Shown here one piece after another: positions 1 through 7,916 of a stretch of DNA of 64,000 bases. The stretch covers positions 124,001-188,000 of the forward strand of contig CBDBVC010000030.1 of assembly GCA_965212525.1 (NCBI GenBank). The letters are read 5' to 3'. How positions within the stretch are numbered: the stretch's first letter is position 1; every line of letters starts with the position of its first letter. Source of the stretch: SZUA-38 sp965212525 (GTDB taxonomy: Bacteria > Pseudomonadota > Gammaproteobacteria > Xanthomonadales > SZUA-38). The notes beneath the pieces were generated by a model. The model did not search any database, was not told the origin of the DNA, and was given only the letters and a program-made list of their open reading frames with translations. The position numbers and the translations under genes were made by a program.

Positions 1-636
1 CAGCTCCGGCTTGAAGCTCAGTGTACTCACGTGTTCGCTGATGAACCAGGGCAACACCAGCAGGCCATTGAGGAGCAGCAGTGCGATGACATCGATGACG
101 ATATCGGTGATGGCGTTGTTGCGATTGACCACGTTATCGAGTTCGAAATCGGTCAGGTTTTTCGGGTCCCAGTTTCTCAGTACCGGTTTGCCGTCCCACC
201 AGTACTGGGCCAGCATGAAAGCAAGCGTGACGTAGGCAAAGGCCTTGAGCACCTCGGAAAAGATCTTCTCTGCCCAGTTGAACAGGTCGGGTGCCGATTC
301 CCATCCGGGCTGGATAATGACCGGACCAATGATCACCATCAGTGCGATGGCCGGGATCACCACCCACAGCGTCATCTTGTACAGCGGCATCAGCTCGGCC
401 GGAAACAGCGGCTTGTTGCCCTTGTAGGCTTCAGCCACACGCAGCGGGTGGCCCATCTCGCGAAGCACATCATCGACCGTGGCCTCATCGATTTCGGCAT
501 CGGTTTGCCTGGCCTCGATTGAATCCAGCAGCACGGATGTCAGTTCCTGTTCGATGTCTGCCCGTTGCTCGGCCGGCAGCTGCAGACCCACGGCCTGCAC
601 GTATTGCCTGACTTTTTCTGTGTACTTGAAACTCAT
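1..636 (-). CDS. PadR-coupled membrane protein (HAAS/DUF1700-like), 3' end outside window
   Basis: The reading frame stays open from an ATG at 634-636 to the left edge (212 codons visible), so this is the N-terminal part of a longer protein. Residues 1-75 are charged and helical, with a VRQYVQAVGLQLP start and an EMGHP turn, as in the short helical domains (HAAS type) of proteins encoded beside PadR regulators. Membrane segments are predicted near 88-108, 126-146 and 176-199. The ATG overlaps the TGA of the PadR gene upstream (ATGA), so the two are translationally coupled and the protein probably shares PadR control. Function is unknown. The PadR-partner role is inferred from context; the topology is read from the sequence. 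Confidence 0.75.
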   Translation of the reverse strand, partial: MSFKYTEKVRQYVQAVGLQLPAEQRADIEQELTSVLLDSIEARQTDAEIDEATVDDVLREMGHPLRVAEAYKGNKPLFPAELMPLYKMTLWVVIPAIALMVIIGPVIIQPGWESAPDLFNWAEKIFSEVLKAFAYVTLAFMLAQYWWDGKPVLRNWDPKNLTDFELDNVVNRNNAITDIVIDVIALLLLNGLLVLPWFISEHVSTLSFKPEL

Positions 637-989
637 GATTCGTTTACCTCGTCATTCTCGATCAGTGCCTGCATGACACCGCTCAACTGCGACCATTCCT
701 CGATCAGCCGTTCCAGCACCTGCCTGCCGTTATCCGACAGGGCGTAGTATCGCCTGGCGCGCGGGCTGGCTTCCTGCCAGTGGCTGTCCAGCAGTCCCTG
801 CTGTTCCAGCCGCCGTATCAGCGGATACAGGGTGCCTTCTTCGATATCCAGCCCCTGTTGCAGCAATTTCTGACGCAGGGAATAGGCGTATTCGGCCTGC
901 TGCAGCTGTGACATCACGGCCAGCACCAGTGTGCCGCGTCGCAGCTCCAGGCAAAGTTTGGCCGTCTGTTGTTGTGGATCGTGGGTCAT
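633..989 (-). CDS. PadR-family transcriptional regulator
   Basis: A 118-residue winged-helix protein. Residues about 18-85 match the PadR core: LRRGTLVLAVMSQL, then YAYSLRQKL, then the hallmark EEGTLYPLIRRLEQQGLL and the wing RARRYYALSDNGRQ. The C-terminal helix (about 88-110) would form the dimer arm. PadR proteins usually repress their own operon and release DNA in response to small ligands or stress. It is the first gene of a two-gene operon with the membrane protein, overlapping by four bases. Two matching inverted repeats lie directly upstream of the start and are the likely operators. The ligand is unknown. Confidence 0.9.
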   Translation of the reverse strand: MTHDPQQQTAKLCLELRRGTLVLAVMSQLQQAEYAYSLRQKLLQQGLDIEEGTLYPLIRRLEQQGLLDSHWQEASPRARRYYALSDNGRQVLERLIEEWSQLSGVMQALIENDEVNES

Positions 990-997
990 GTTCTCTT

Positions 998-1041
998 TAC
1001 TGTGTGTTGCACAGTACTAATATACTGTGCGTCATACAGTA
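998..1041. promoter_or_regulatory. Two inverted repeats upstream of padR, probable operators
   Basis: Site 1 is TACTGTG-N5-CACAGTA (998-1016), a perfect 7 bp dyad. Site 2 is TACTGTG-N5-TACAGTA (1023-1041), with one mismatch. Centres are 25 bp apart and site 1 ends 9 bp from the padR start codon's upstream edge. The geometry suggests autoregulation by a PadR dimer blocking the leftward promoter; the binding itself is inference. Confidence 0.7.
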
Positions 1042-1167
1042 ATGCAATCCTGCCGAAAGTCATGTCTGTCCATGAACTTTGCAAGTAACTGAAATGTCTG
1101 ATTATTTGAAGAAAGTACGCGATATTTGTCATGACAGGACGGTTTTTTGCTGTTTTCGGACATCGGC

Positions 1168-1196
1168 TTGACCACCCTGCCCTGGCTACCTAGGAT
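1168..1196 (+). promoter_or_regulatory. Sigma-70-type promoter for the small secreted protein
   Basis: TTGACC (1168-1173), a 17 bp spacer, then TAGGAT (1191-1196). This puts the start of transcription about 20 bp before the AAGGAG ribosome site of the gene at 1227. Confidence 0.55.
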
Positions 1197-1226
1197 GAAC
1201 TCAAACGATCACCGCAAGGAGATGAC

Positions 1227-1517
1227 ATGAAGCGCAACAGAAACAAACGAACCATCGTATTGGCTGCCATTGCAGCAGTCAGCATCACCCTTGGACTGAC
1301 CGCTCTGGCAGAAGGTCCACACGGTGGACAGACGCCACACTCCGACCCCATGTTTTCGTGTTTCCACAATGGTGTTCTCTATTTCATGGTGATCAACGGC
1401 GCCTGCCCCGAGATTCCCTACGAAACCACCCCCGACGGTGAAGAAGTGCATTATTTCCCCAAGACCCATAACGAGGTTGATTGCATCATCAGTCGCCAGC
1501 TGATGTTCCAGCGCTGA
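1227..1517 (+). CDS. Small secreted protein of unknown function
   Basis: A 96-residue protein with a clear Sec signal peptide: basic MKRNRNKR, a hydrophobic core to about residue 25, and a cleavage site near ALA-EG. The mature part has three cysteines (FSCFHN, GACPE, VDCII) and GPHGGQTPHSDP just after cleavage. No family is recognised. Translation starts from a strong AAGGAG seven bases before the ATG, and a good sigma-70 promoter lies just upstream. The 34-base gap to the next gene, which also has a strong SD, suggests co-transcription with the phage-like pair, although the compositions differ. Confidence 0.75.
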   Translation: MKRNRNKRTIVLAAIAAVSITLGLTALAEGPHGGQTPHSDPMFSCFHNGVLYFMVINGACPEIPYETTPDGEEVHYFPKTHNEVDCIISRQLMFQR

Positions 1518-1551
1518 AACACCTACTGGCTGACCGCAAGGAGACTCGCAC

Positions 1552-1803
1552 ATGAAGGACAAGTTATCCGATCTTCACCATCACCTGTTTGCCCAGCTGG
1601 AACGGCTCAATGACGAAGCGCTCATCGGCGAGGACCTGAATGAGGAAATCGCACGATCGAAGGCCATCAGCAAGATTTCCGGCAATATCATCATGAACGC
1701 CAACCTGGTACTGAAGGCCGAGATCGCCATGCAGGAATCTGGCATCCGGGGCAATGTACCTGGGCTTACCGGTCCGGACGGACTCGAGGCACAGCGATCA
1801 TGA
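1552..1803 (+). CDS. Small phage-type protein, partner of HNH protein
   Basis: An 83-residue mostly helical protein (HHHLFAQLERLND, then ARSKAISKISGNIIMNANLVLKAE). Its pattern resembles small phage proteins that lie beside HNH endonuclease genes and contain the LERL..-RSKA-...-NANLVLKA core. It has a good ribosome site (AAGGAGAC). Its end overlaps the next gene's ATG by four bases, so the two are translationally coupled. The function of these small partners is not known to me. Probably a phage-derived remnant maintained as a pair. Confidence 0.65.
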   Translation: MKDKLSDLHHHLFAQLERLNDEALIGEDLNEEIARSKAISKISGNIIMNANLVLKAEIAMQESGIRGNVPGLTGPDGLEAQRS

Positions 1804-2387
1804 CCGCCTGGTTCTACAACGACGAGATGGTCGAGTTCCTGGCGGGCAATCAGCACCTGTCCCGCCAGGCGCTGACCAGAGCCTTCAACACCCGCTTCGG
1901 CTGCAGCAAATCGGTCAAGGCCATCAGTTCGGCCTGTCAGGAGCGGGGATTGCACAGCACACAGAGCGGTCGCTTCAGCAAGGGAAGCCGGCCCTGGAAC
2001 AAGGGGCTCAAGGGCGAACAATCCCTGAATGCCGGGTCATTCAGGAAGGGCAACCGACCGAGCAATCACATGCCGGTCGGTGCCATCGCAAGGGCTTCGG
2101 GCAGCAGTCACCTGAAGATCAAGGTGGCCGAGCCCGACTGCTGGGAATTTCTGCACCATCAGGTCTGGCGGCAGCATCACGGTGAGGTCCCCGACGGCCA
2201 TGTCATCACTTTCATTGACGGCGACGTCAGCAATACCCGGATCGAGAATCTGGAACTGATACCACGCTATGAGCTGCTGGTTCGCAATCGCCTGAAAATC
2301 AACAGCTTCAACAACGAGGCCCGACCCACCATTCAGACACTGGCCCGACTGATGTTCCGCACCTGGGAATTGCAACAGCACAACTAG
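1800..2387 (+). CDS. Phage-type HNH endonuclease-like protein
   Basis: A 195-residue protein. The N-terminal 60 residues look like a small helical DNA-binding part (SRQALTRAFNTRFGCSKSVKAI). The middle is basic with GSRPWNKGLKG, a motif common in phage homing-type HNH proteins. The C-terminal half has WEFLHHQVWRQHHG, then GHVITFIDGD and NTRIENLELI, the betabeta-alpha-metal layout of HNH nucleases. The usual His of the HIDGN strand is Phe (TFIDGD); some phage relatives show the same form, so activity cannot be judged from this alone. Coupled to the small gene upstream; no other phage genes are nearby. Confidence 0.8.
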   Translation: MTAWFYNDEMVEFLAGNQHLSRQALTRAFNTRFGCSKSVKAISSACQERGLHSTQSGRFSKGSRPWNKGLKGEQSLNAGSFRKGNRPSNHMPVGAIARASGSSHLKIKVAEPDCWEFLHHQVWRQHHGEVPDGHVITFIDGDVSNTRIENLELIPRYELLVRNRLKINSFNNEARPTIQTLARLMFRTWELQQHN

Positions 2388-2421
2388 CGATCGATTCTCG
2401 ACGCAGGGGGCAGCACGCACG

Positions 2422-5400
2422 ATGGTGAGGGGGTGGCCACAATCTTGTTATACTGCCGGCGTGAGGACAACACGCCATCATGCCACACCAGAGAACGACT
2501 CAGACGGCCTGAACACCCATCGATGGTTGCGTCTGATTGCCGCATTCTCCGTCCTGTTCTGTCTTCTGTTCACAACCCCAACCGTCTCTTCCACAGCACG
2601 TTTCGATTCGATCTGGGTTGATGACGGGCTGCCCGGTAATCTGGTCTGGACCATCAGTCAGGACAAGCGCGGGTTTATCTGGTTTGGCACATCGGACGGA
2701 CTGGCCCGTTACGACGGCTACCGGATGAAGACGATGCCGCTGCCTGATTCGGTCAAGGCCAGAAGGCAGGTTCCGAATATTCGCAGCATCCATGTCGATT
2801 CCCGCGACCGCCGGTGGATCGGCACGTTCCGCAATGGCCTGTTTCGCCACAGCATTGATGACATGGTTTCTGTACCGCTGTTCGATGAGTCTGCTGATGG
2901 CACTTTGCCACCGGTGCTCGCCATCACCGAAGATGTGGCCGAACGAATCTGGATCGGTACCGGTGACGGTCTGTATCGGCTTGATGAAACGGGTTCGGTC
3001 GAGACACGGTTCAGCATGGATACGTCACTGGGCAGCAGTCTGCCCGGCAACCGTATCATGGATCTGATCGCCGGTGATGACGGGACAATCTGGGTTGCCA
3101 CCAACCAGGGGCTGGCACGCACCACTGACACCGATGGCGTGTTCGAGCTGATCCCGCTGACCGAGGGCAGGCAACCGATGGTGCGTAGCCTGCATCGCGA
3201 TCCTGGCGGCTCACTCTGGATCGGCACCTCGGTGGGGCTGTTTCGCGAGTCGGCCGATGAGCTGTATGAACACATGAACGAGATCGGTGCAGTCAATGTC
3301 CTGGCGATCAGCTCGGATGAAGATTCCACATGGATAGGCACCCAGTTCAATGGTCTGATGCGCATCGAGGCCGGTGGCATGGTACAGCAGTTCCATTATC
3401 AGCCTGGGGTTGAAAATGGCTTGTCTGACTCGGTTATCCTGTCACTGCATACCGATCATTCCGGCGCACTCTGGATTGGCACATTCAATGGTGGTGTCAA
3501 CCGGCTTGATCTGGCCAGCCTGAAGTTCGGCTTGCATGACGACAGCGCCAGTGGCATCGGCTGCCTGCCGAGCCGTGTCATCTACGCCCTGTTCGAGGAC
3601 AGTGATGGGACCACCTGGGCAGGCTCCCGCGAGGGTGTCGTGGCCTACAATCAGCGGCTTGGTCTGTGCCGTGTCTTCGCAGAGCCCGCAACAACTGAAA
3701 GCTCGCCGATGAGCCTGACCTTCTCCTTTTTCAGGGACAGTCAGAGCAGGCTGTGGGCGACAACATCACGCGGATTGCAGCGAATCGACGAGCAGCGAGG
3801 AATCGTTTCGCCAGGCAGTGAGACCCTTCCCGCCACCAGCACTTATTTCGTCAACGAACTGGCCGATGGCCGCCTGCTGCTCGGTACCAGTCGCGGTCTG
3901 TACGACTATCATCTCGAGACCGATGAGGCAACACAGCGAACGACAGCGGACAACAGCCTGGCGGCGGCTGCGTTCATTGCCAGTGCCCGGGATAGTCAGG
4001 AAAGACGGTGGTTTGCCACCAGCCGCGGCCTGGCCCGACTGGACAGGGACGGTGAACTGATGATGATCCCGCAGCAATCGGATATCGATGGAATCACACT
4101 GGACAGCATTCACATCGATGAGCAAGACAATATCTGGGTTGGTGTGGAACGGCGTGGTCTGGCCTGGCTCGACAGCGAAGGGAGGCTACAGGCCTTGTAC
4201 CCGCTCGGTGAGGCCGACACGCCCGTTTCGGTGGTGGCCGGTATACTGCCCGGCCGCAATGGCGATTTGTGGGTCAGCACCAACCGCGGGCTGATCCGCT
4301 TCGATCCGGCCTCGCAATCACTGCAGCGATACACTGCCCGAGATGGCCTGCAAAGTGAGGTGTTCAGCCGCGGTGTCAGCTGGCTGGCTGCCGATGGACG
4401 ACTCTATTTTGGTGGCCGCAAGGGCTTCAATGCCTTCTACCCGGGCGATATCCACGACAACCGCGTACCGCCTGAAGTGGTACTGACGGGTTTCAGCCGG
4501 TTCAACGAATTCCAGTCAGACCAGCCGTCGACTGACGGATTTCAATTGCCCGGACCGATCGAGTACATTCGCGACATCGAGCTCAGTCACCGTGATTACG
4601 TCGTCGGAATCGAGTTCGCGGCACTGCATTACGCAGACCCGGGTCGCAATCGATACCGCTATATCATGGATGGCTTTGATCCCGGCTGGACCGAGGTCGG
4701 TGCCGACAAGCGGCACATCAGCTACACCAATCTGCCCGCCGGTGATTACACCTTCAGAGTCCAGGCGGCCAACAAGGACGGTTACTGGGGCAATGCCGGG
4801 GCCAATCTCAATGTACGGGTGTATCCGCCACCCTGGGCCAGCCCGCTTGCTATCGGCCTGTATGTGGCCAGCCTGGTATTACTCACGTTGCTGACCATTC
4901 ACCTGCGCACTCGCGCCGCCAATCGTCGAGCCGCAGATCTGGCAGAAGAAGTCTCGATGCGTACTCGCGAAGTGGCCGAACAGAAGCAGACCATCGAGGA
5001 GCTGCTGACCCGCAAGAACGAAATGTTCGCCAATGTCTCTCACGAGTTTCGAACACCGCTGACACTGATTCTGGGGCCGACAGAAAGCCTGATGCAGACG
5101 ACGAGCGATCCGCAGCATCGCACCGTGTTGTCGATGATCCGACGCAATGCGCGGCGCATGCTGCACCTGGTGAACCAGTTGCTCAACCTGGCCCGGCTGG
5201 AACGCGAAGAATCGACACAGACCGTGATTCAGGATGTGGGCACCGTATTGCGCTATCTGGTCAGTGCATTCGAATCGCTGGCTCAGCGCAAAGGCATCCA
5301 GCTGAGCCTGCATGGTGATGAGGCACTCTCTGTCGCCGTTCTGCCCGATTCACTCGAGACCATCGTCGGCAACCTGATCTCGAATGCCATCAAGTACACG

Positions 5401-6564
5401 CCCGGAAACGGCAAGGTGGATGTGCGATACAGACGATCAGGCTCCCAGGTACAGATCGAGGTCGAAGACAACGGCCCCGGGATATCGGAGAAAAACAGTC
5501 AGCGTATTTTTGAACGCTTCGTGCGGCTGGATGAACATGCCAGTGAACCGGGTACCGGTATCGGCCTGGCGCTGGCCAGGGAGATGAGTGAGGCGCTGTC
5601 GGGTCAGCTCACACTGGACAGTGCAGCTGGAAGGGGCAGCCTGTTCAGACTGTGCTTGCCACACGTCGATGCAGCTGCCTCAGAGACGACCGTTGCATCG
5701 GAGGGCATCACGCCCTTGCTGGATCCCGATGCATCGGCAGCAACTGATTCGCAAGTTCACGATCAGGTTCAACCCAGTCAGATGAGCGAGGAGAAACCAG
5801 CGCTGCTCATCATCGAAGACAACCGGGATATGCAGCACTTCATTCGGCAGTCACTGGAGGACAGCTATCACTGTCTTGTGGCTGGCAATGGCCACGAGGG
5901 AATAGAACTGGCGCGTCAGCACATGCCCGATCTGGTGGTATCGGATGTGATGATGCCGGGCATGGACGGATTCGAGGTGAGCCGGACCTTGCGCGAGGAC
6001 GCCACCACCTCACATATTCCGATCATCCTGCTGACGGCTCGCGGCGACAAGGACAGCCGCATGCAGGGCTGGCGAGAGCAGGTGGATGAATACCTCACCA
6101 AGCCATTCGATGCCGATGAACTGCGCCAGCGCATCCATAACCTGCTGGCGATCCGCGCCATCCTCAGGCAACAGGCCGGTGAACAGCTTGCCCGGGGTGA
6201 GTTGCCGCATCAGCTCAATCCATGCGATCAGCAGTTCATCGACAAATTGCAGGCATCCATAGCCGATCACTACCACAACCCGCTGTTTGGCCGACCCGAC
6301 CTGGCCGACCTGATGGCCGTCAGTGAGCGTCAGTTGCAGCGCAAGCTGAAGGCCCTGACCGACCGCAACCCATCGCAGGTACTGAGGGAGTATCGCCTGG
6401 CTCGCGCGGCCGAAAAACTGCTGCAGGGCATGCAGGTGGGCCTGGTGGCCGAGACCTGTGGTTTCAGCTCTGCCTCGCGATTCTCGAAGTCATTCAAGGA
6501 GCACTACGGACAGACCCCGAAGCAGTATCAGAGTGGCGCCCTGGTGTCAGCTACTGATCAATGA
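2422..6564 (+). CDS. Hybrid two-component system sensor/regulator (Reg_prop, Y_Y_Y, HisKA, REC, AraC)
   Basis: A one-protein signal pathway of about 1380 residues. After an N-terminal membrane segment (about 35-58) come roughly 14 Reg_prop repeats of the form IWIGTxxGLxRxD, probably two seven-bladed periplasmic propellers, then a Y_Y_Y domain (about 714-795) and a second membrane helix (about 808-830). The cytoplasmic part has HisKA with phospho-acceptor H874 (NVSHEFRTPL), an HATPase with N box NLISNAIKYTPG and G boxes DNGPGIS and GTGIGLA, a receiver with D1175 (VVSDVMMPGMDG), and a C-terminal AraC-type HTH (about 1295-1373). Such proteins usually sense oligosaccharides and control nearby use genes, but no such genes are seen here. 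ATG 2422 has AGGGGG upstream; GTG 2461 is an alternative. Confidence 0.93.
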   Translation: MVRGWPQSCYTAGVRTTRHHATPENDSDGLNTHRWLRLIAAFSVLFCLLFTTPTVSSTARFDSIWVDDGLPGNLVWTISQDKRGFIWFGTSDGLARYDGYRMKTMPLPDSVKARRQVPNIRSIHVDSRDRRWIGTFRNGLFRHSIDDMVSVPLFDESADGTLPPVLAITEDVAERIWIGTGDGLYRLDETGSVETRFSMDTSLGSSLPGNRIMDLIAGDDGTIWVATNQGLARTTDTDGVFELIPLTEGRQPMVRSLHRDPGGSLWIGTSVGLFRESADELYEHMNEIGAVNVLAISSDEDSTWIGTQFNGLMRIEAGGMVQQFHYQPGVENGLSDSVILSLHTDHSGALWIGTFNGGVNRLDLASLKFGLHDDSASGIGCLPSRVIYALFEDSDGTTWAGSREGVVAYNQRLGLCRVFAEPATTESSPMSLTFSFFRDSQSRLWATTSRGLQRIDEQRGIVSPGSETLPATSTYFVNELADGRLLLGTSRGLYDYHLETDEATQRTTADNSLAAAAFIASARDSQERRWFATSRGLARLDRDGELMMIPQQSDIDGITLDSIHIDEQDNIWVGVERRGLAWLDSEGRLQALYPLGEADTPVSVVAGILPGRNGDLWVSTNRGLIRFDPASQSLQRYTARDGLQSEVFSRGVSWLAADGRLYFGGRKGFNAFYPGDIHDNRVPPEVVLTGFSRFNEFQSDQPSTDGFQLPGPIEYIRDIELSHRDYVVGIEFAALHYADPGRNRYRYIMDGFDPGWTEVGADKRHISYTNLPAGDYTFRVQAANKDGYWGNAGANLNVRVYPPPWASPLAIGLYVASLVLLTLLTIHLRTRAANRRAADLAEEVSMRTREVAEQKQTIEELLTRKNEMFANVSHEFRTPLTLILGPTESLMQTTSDPQHRTVLSMIRRNARRMLHLVNQLLNLARLEREESTQTVIQDVGTVLRYLVSAFESLAQRKGIQLSLHGDEALSVAVLPDSLETIVGNLISNAIKYTPGNGKVDVRYRRSGSQVQIEVEDNGPGISEKNSQRIFERFVRLDEHASEPGTGIGLALAREMSEALSGQLTLDSAAGRGSLFRLCLPHVDAAASETTVASEGITPLLDPDASAATDSQVHDQVQPSQMSEEKPALLIIEDNRDMQHFIRQSLEDSYHCLVAGNGHEGIELARQHMPDLVVSDVMMPGMDGFEVSRTLREDATTSHIPIILLTARGDKDSRMQGWREQVDEYLTKPFDADELRQRIHNLLAIRAILRQQAGEQLARGELPHQLNPCDQQFIDKLQASIADHYHNPLFGRPDLADLMAVSERQLQRKLKALTDRNPSQVLREYRLARAAEKLLQGMQVGLVAETCGFSSASRFSKSFKEHYGQTPKQYQSGALVSATDQ

Positions 6565-6816
6565 GATAAATTCAGGATTGAGCCAGAAGATCATGATAAT
6601 TGGAATTAGCGGACCGAGTAATGTGAGCGTCTGGTGAATAAACGTGCCCCGGATTCTTGAATTCGATCGCTCGATCAAGTTGTTCAGTTGCGTCAGGCAA
6701 AATCCGTAGAACAACAGGTTAAACAGGTGATAGAAGCCAACCATACCCCACAGTAACGAGATCAGGGCCATGGTCAGTAGACAGCTGTCGAACAACATCA
6801 GCCAGAAAATATTCAT
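6547..6816 (-). CDS. Small membrane protein
   Basis: An 89-residue protein from an ATG at 6814-6816 (a GTG two codons upstream is possible). It has about three hydrophobic stretches (residues 3-28, 30-45 and 66-86) separated by a short basic loop (ERSNSRIRG). No family is recognised. Its 3' end overlaps the end of the hybrid regulator by 18 bases in convergent orientation. The ribosome site is weak. Kept because the hydrophobic pattern is coherent and nothing else explains the stretch, but it is uncertain. Confidence 0.5.
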   Translation of the reverse strand: MNIFWLMLFDSCLLTMALISLLWGMVGFYHLFNLLFYGFCLTQLNNLIERSNSRIRGTFIHQTLTLLGPLIPIIMIFWLNPEFISLISS

Positions 6817-6965
6817 GCGCACTCTATGGTCTTGAGTGTAGTGTCATGATTTTCTGACTGACAATAATGAGCCAGGTTCAATATCCTAGCTTGCTGGAGC
6901 TTGCATCGCTCTGTTTGATGAATCGACTTTAGTACTTCGCCAGATGCCTCGTATATCTATCAGTT

Positions 6966-7577
6966 TCAGAAATCCGAATCACGTTTCAATCTGAATCTGA
7001 CCTCGAATGTCTGAACCCCATCGACCACGCTGACCTCCCTCACCCAGCCAAACTCACCGGCCTTTTCCGAGCGCTTTCGCTCGCGATCAGAGACCAGTGC
7101 ATCGTCTGCGAAATAGACCTTGCGCGCCCATTGACGCCCATAGTCAGGTGAGATCAGCGTAAAATGCATATGGGCAGCCTCACGACCCATGTGATCGACC
7201 GCCGGGCGGATGCTATGAAAGCGGAACCGGCCGTCTTCGGATGTGCGCGCCCAGCCCTGCAGACGCCAGGTGCGGGTGGCTGCATCACCCGGACCGAAAT
7301 CGAAACCGTCACGATCCCGATGATAGGCGTGCACCAGCACGTCGCCAGCCGGTGATCCATCAGGGTTCACAACCTCACCGGACAGGATCATGGCATCACC
7401 GGGTTCATCCGGCGCTGCAATTCTTGCCTCGGATGTCAGCACTTCGGGCCTGTCCGACCAGGCTTGATTCCATTGCCTCAGCCACACCGGATCGGCCTGA
7501 CTGTGTCCGCTGACGGGCAACATCAGTATCAGGCTGACCACCACGACAGTCAGTGTTACATGCAATTGCCTGATCAT
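6966..7577 (-). CDS. Secreted intradiol ring-cleavage dioxygenase-like protein
   Basis: A 203-residue protein with a signal peptide (cleavage near GHSQA). The body follows the C-terminal fold of intradiol dioxygenases: LSGEVVNPDGSPAGDVLVHAYH, WARTSEDGRFRFHSIRPA, then EAAHMHFTLISPDYGRQ and ARKVYFADD. Known enzymes bind Fe(III) with two Tyr and two His. The HMH pair and the first Tyr (HAYH) are present, but the second Tyr expected after RP is not (RPAVDHMG). Many secreted members of this family are uncharacterised. Catalysis is therefore doubtful; a binding role or an altered iron site is possible. It diverges from the FG-GAP gene. Confidence 0.75.
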   Translation of the reverse strand: MIRQLHVTLTVVVVSLILMLPVSGHSQADPVWLRQWNQAWSDRPEVLTSEARIAAPDEPGDAMILSGEVVNPDGSPAGDVLVHAYHRDRDGFDFGPGDAATRTWRLQGWARTSEDGRFRFHSIRPAVDHMGREAAHMHFTLISPDYGRQWARKVYFADDALVSDRERKRSEKAGEFGWVREVSVVDGVQTFEVRFRLKRDSDF

Positions 7578-7852
7578 GGTTCAGTTCCTTCACGTGTGCA
7601 GTTGATACCGGATTGCAGTCTAGCAGAGGCAGTCAGATACAGTAGACCTTTGAGATATGCTGATTGAGTTTTCCGACAGGTTGCAGTACGAACCGACTTT
7701 CACCACAGCGCTGCAAGTACCATGAAACCGCAGCAGTTCCATGCCAATGTCCTCTGTTTTATCTAATCCGTCCTCTGCATATCAGAAAACGAACAAATTG
7801 ATCTTTTCAATAAATTATAATTTTTTCAGCACCTTACAACGCAAATTTGGGC

Positions 7853-7880
7853 ATCACAGTGTGATCCAGTCAGTACTGAC
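7853..7880. promoter_or_regulatory. Pair of perfect palindromes in a divergent promoter region
   Basis: The AT-rich 339 bp gap between the divergent dioxygenase-like and FG-GAP genes contains ATCACA-G-TGTGAT (7853-7865) and GTCAGTACTGAC (7869-7880), 3 bp apart and 36 bp before the FG-GAP start. Both are perfect. They are plausible operator sites; the regulator is unknown. AAATTATAATTT at 7812-7823 is a further AT-rich palindrome. Confidence 0.4.
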
Positions 7881-7916
7881 AAGACACACGATTCATGACA
7901 ATGAAGAGATCAGATT

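Noticed and set aside
31..522. 163-codon plus-strand frame at the left edge
   Set aside because: It is the antisense of the PadR-coupled membrane protein, whose frame is open over all 636 bases and makes coherent membrane helices.
2100..2290. Dead HNH nuclease because the HIDGN histidine is Phe
   Set aside because: Relatives of this phage subgroup seem to share the V-x-F-x-D-G form, so loss of activity cannot be claimed.
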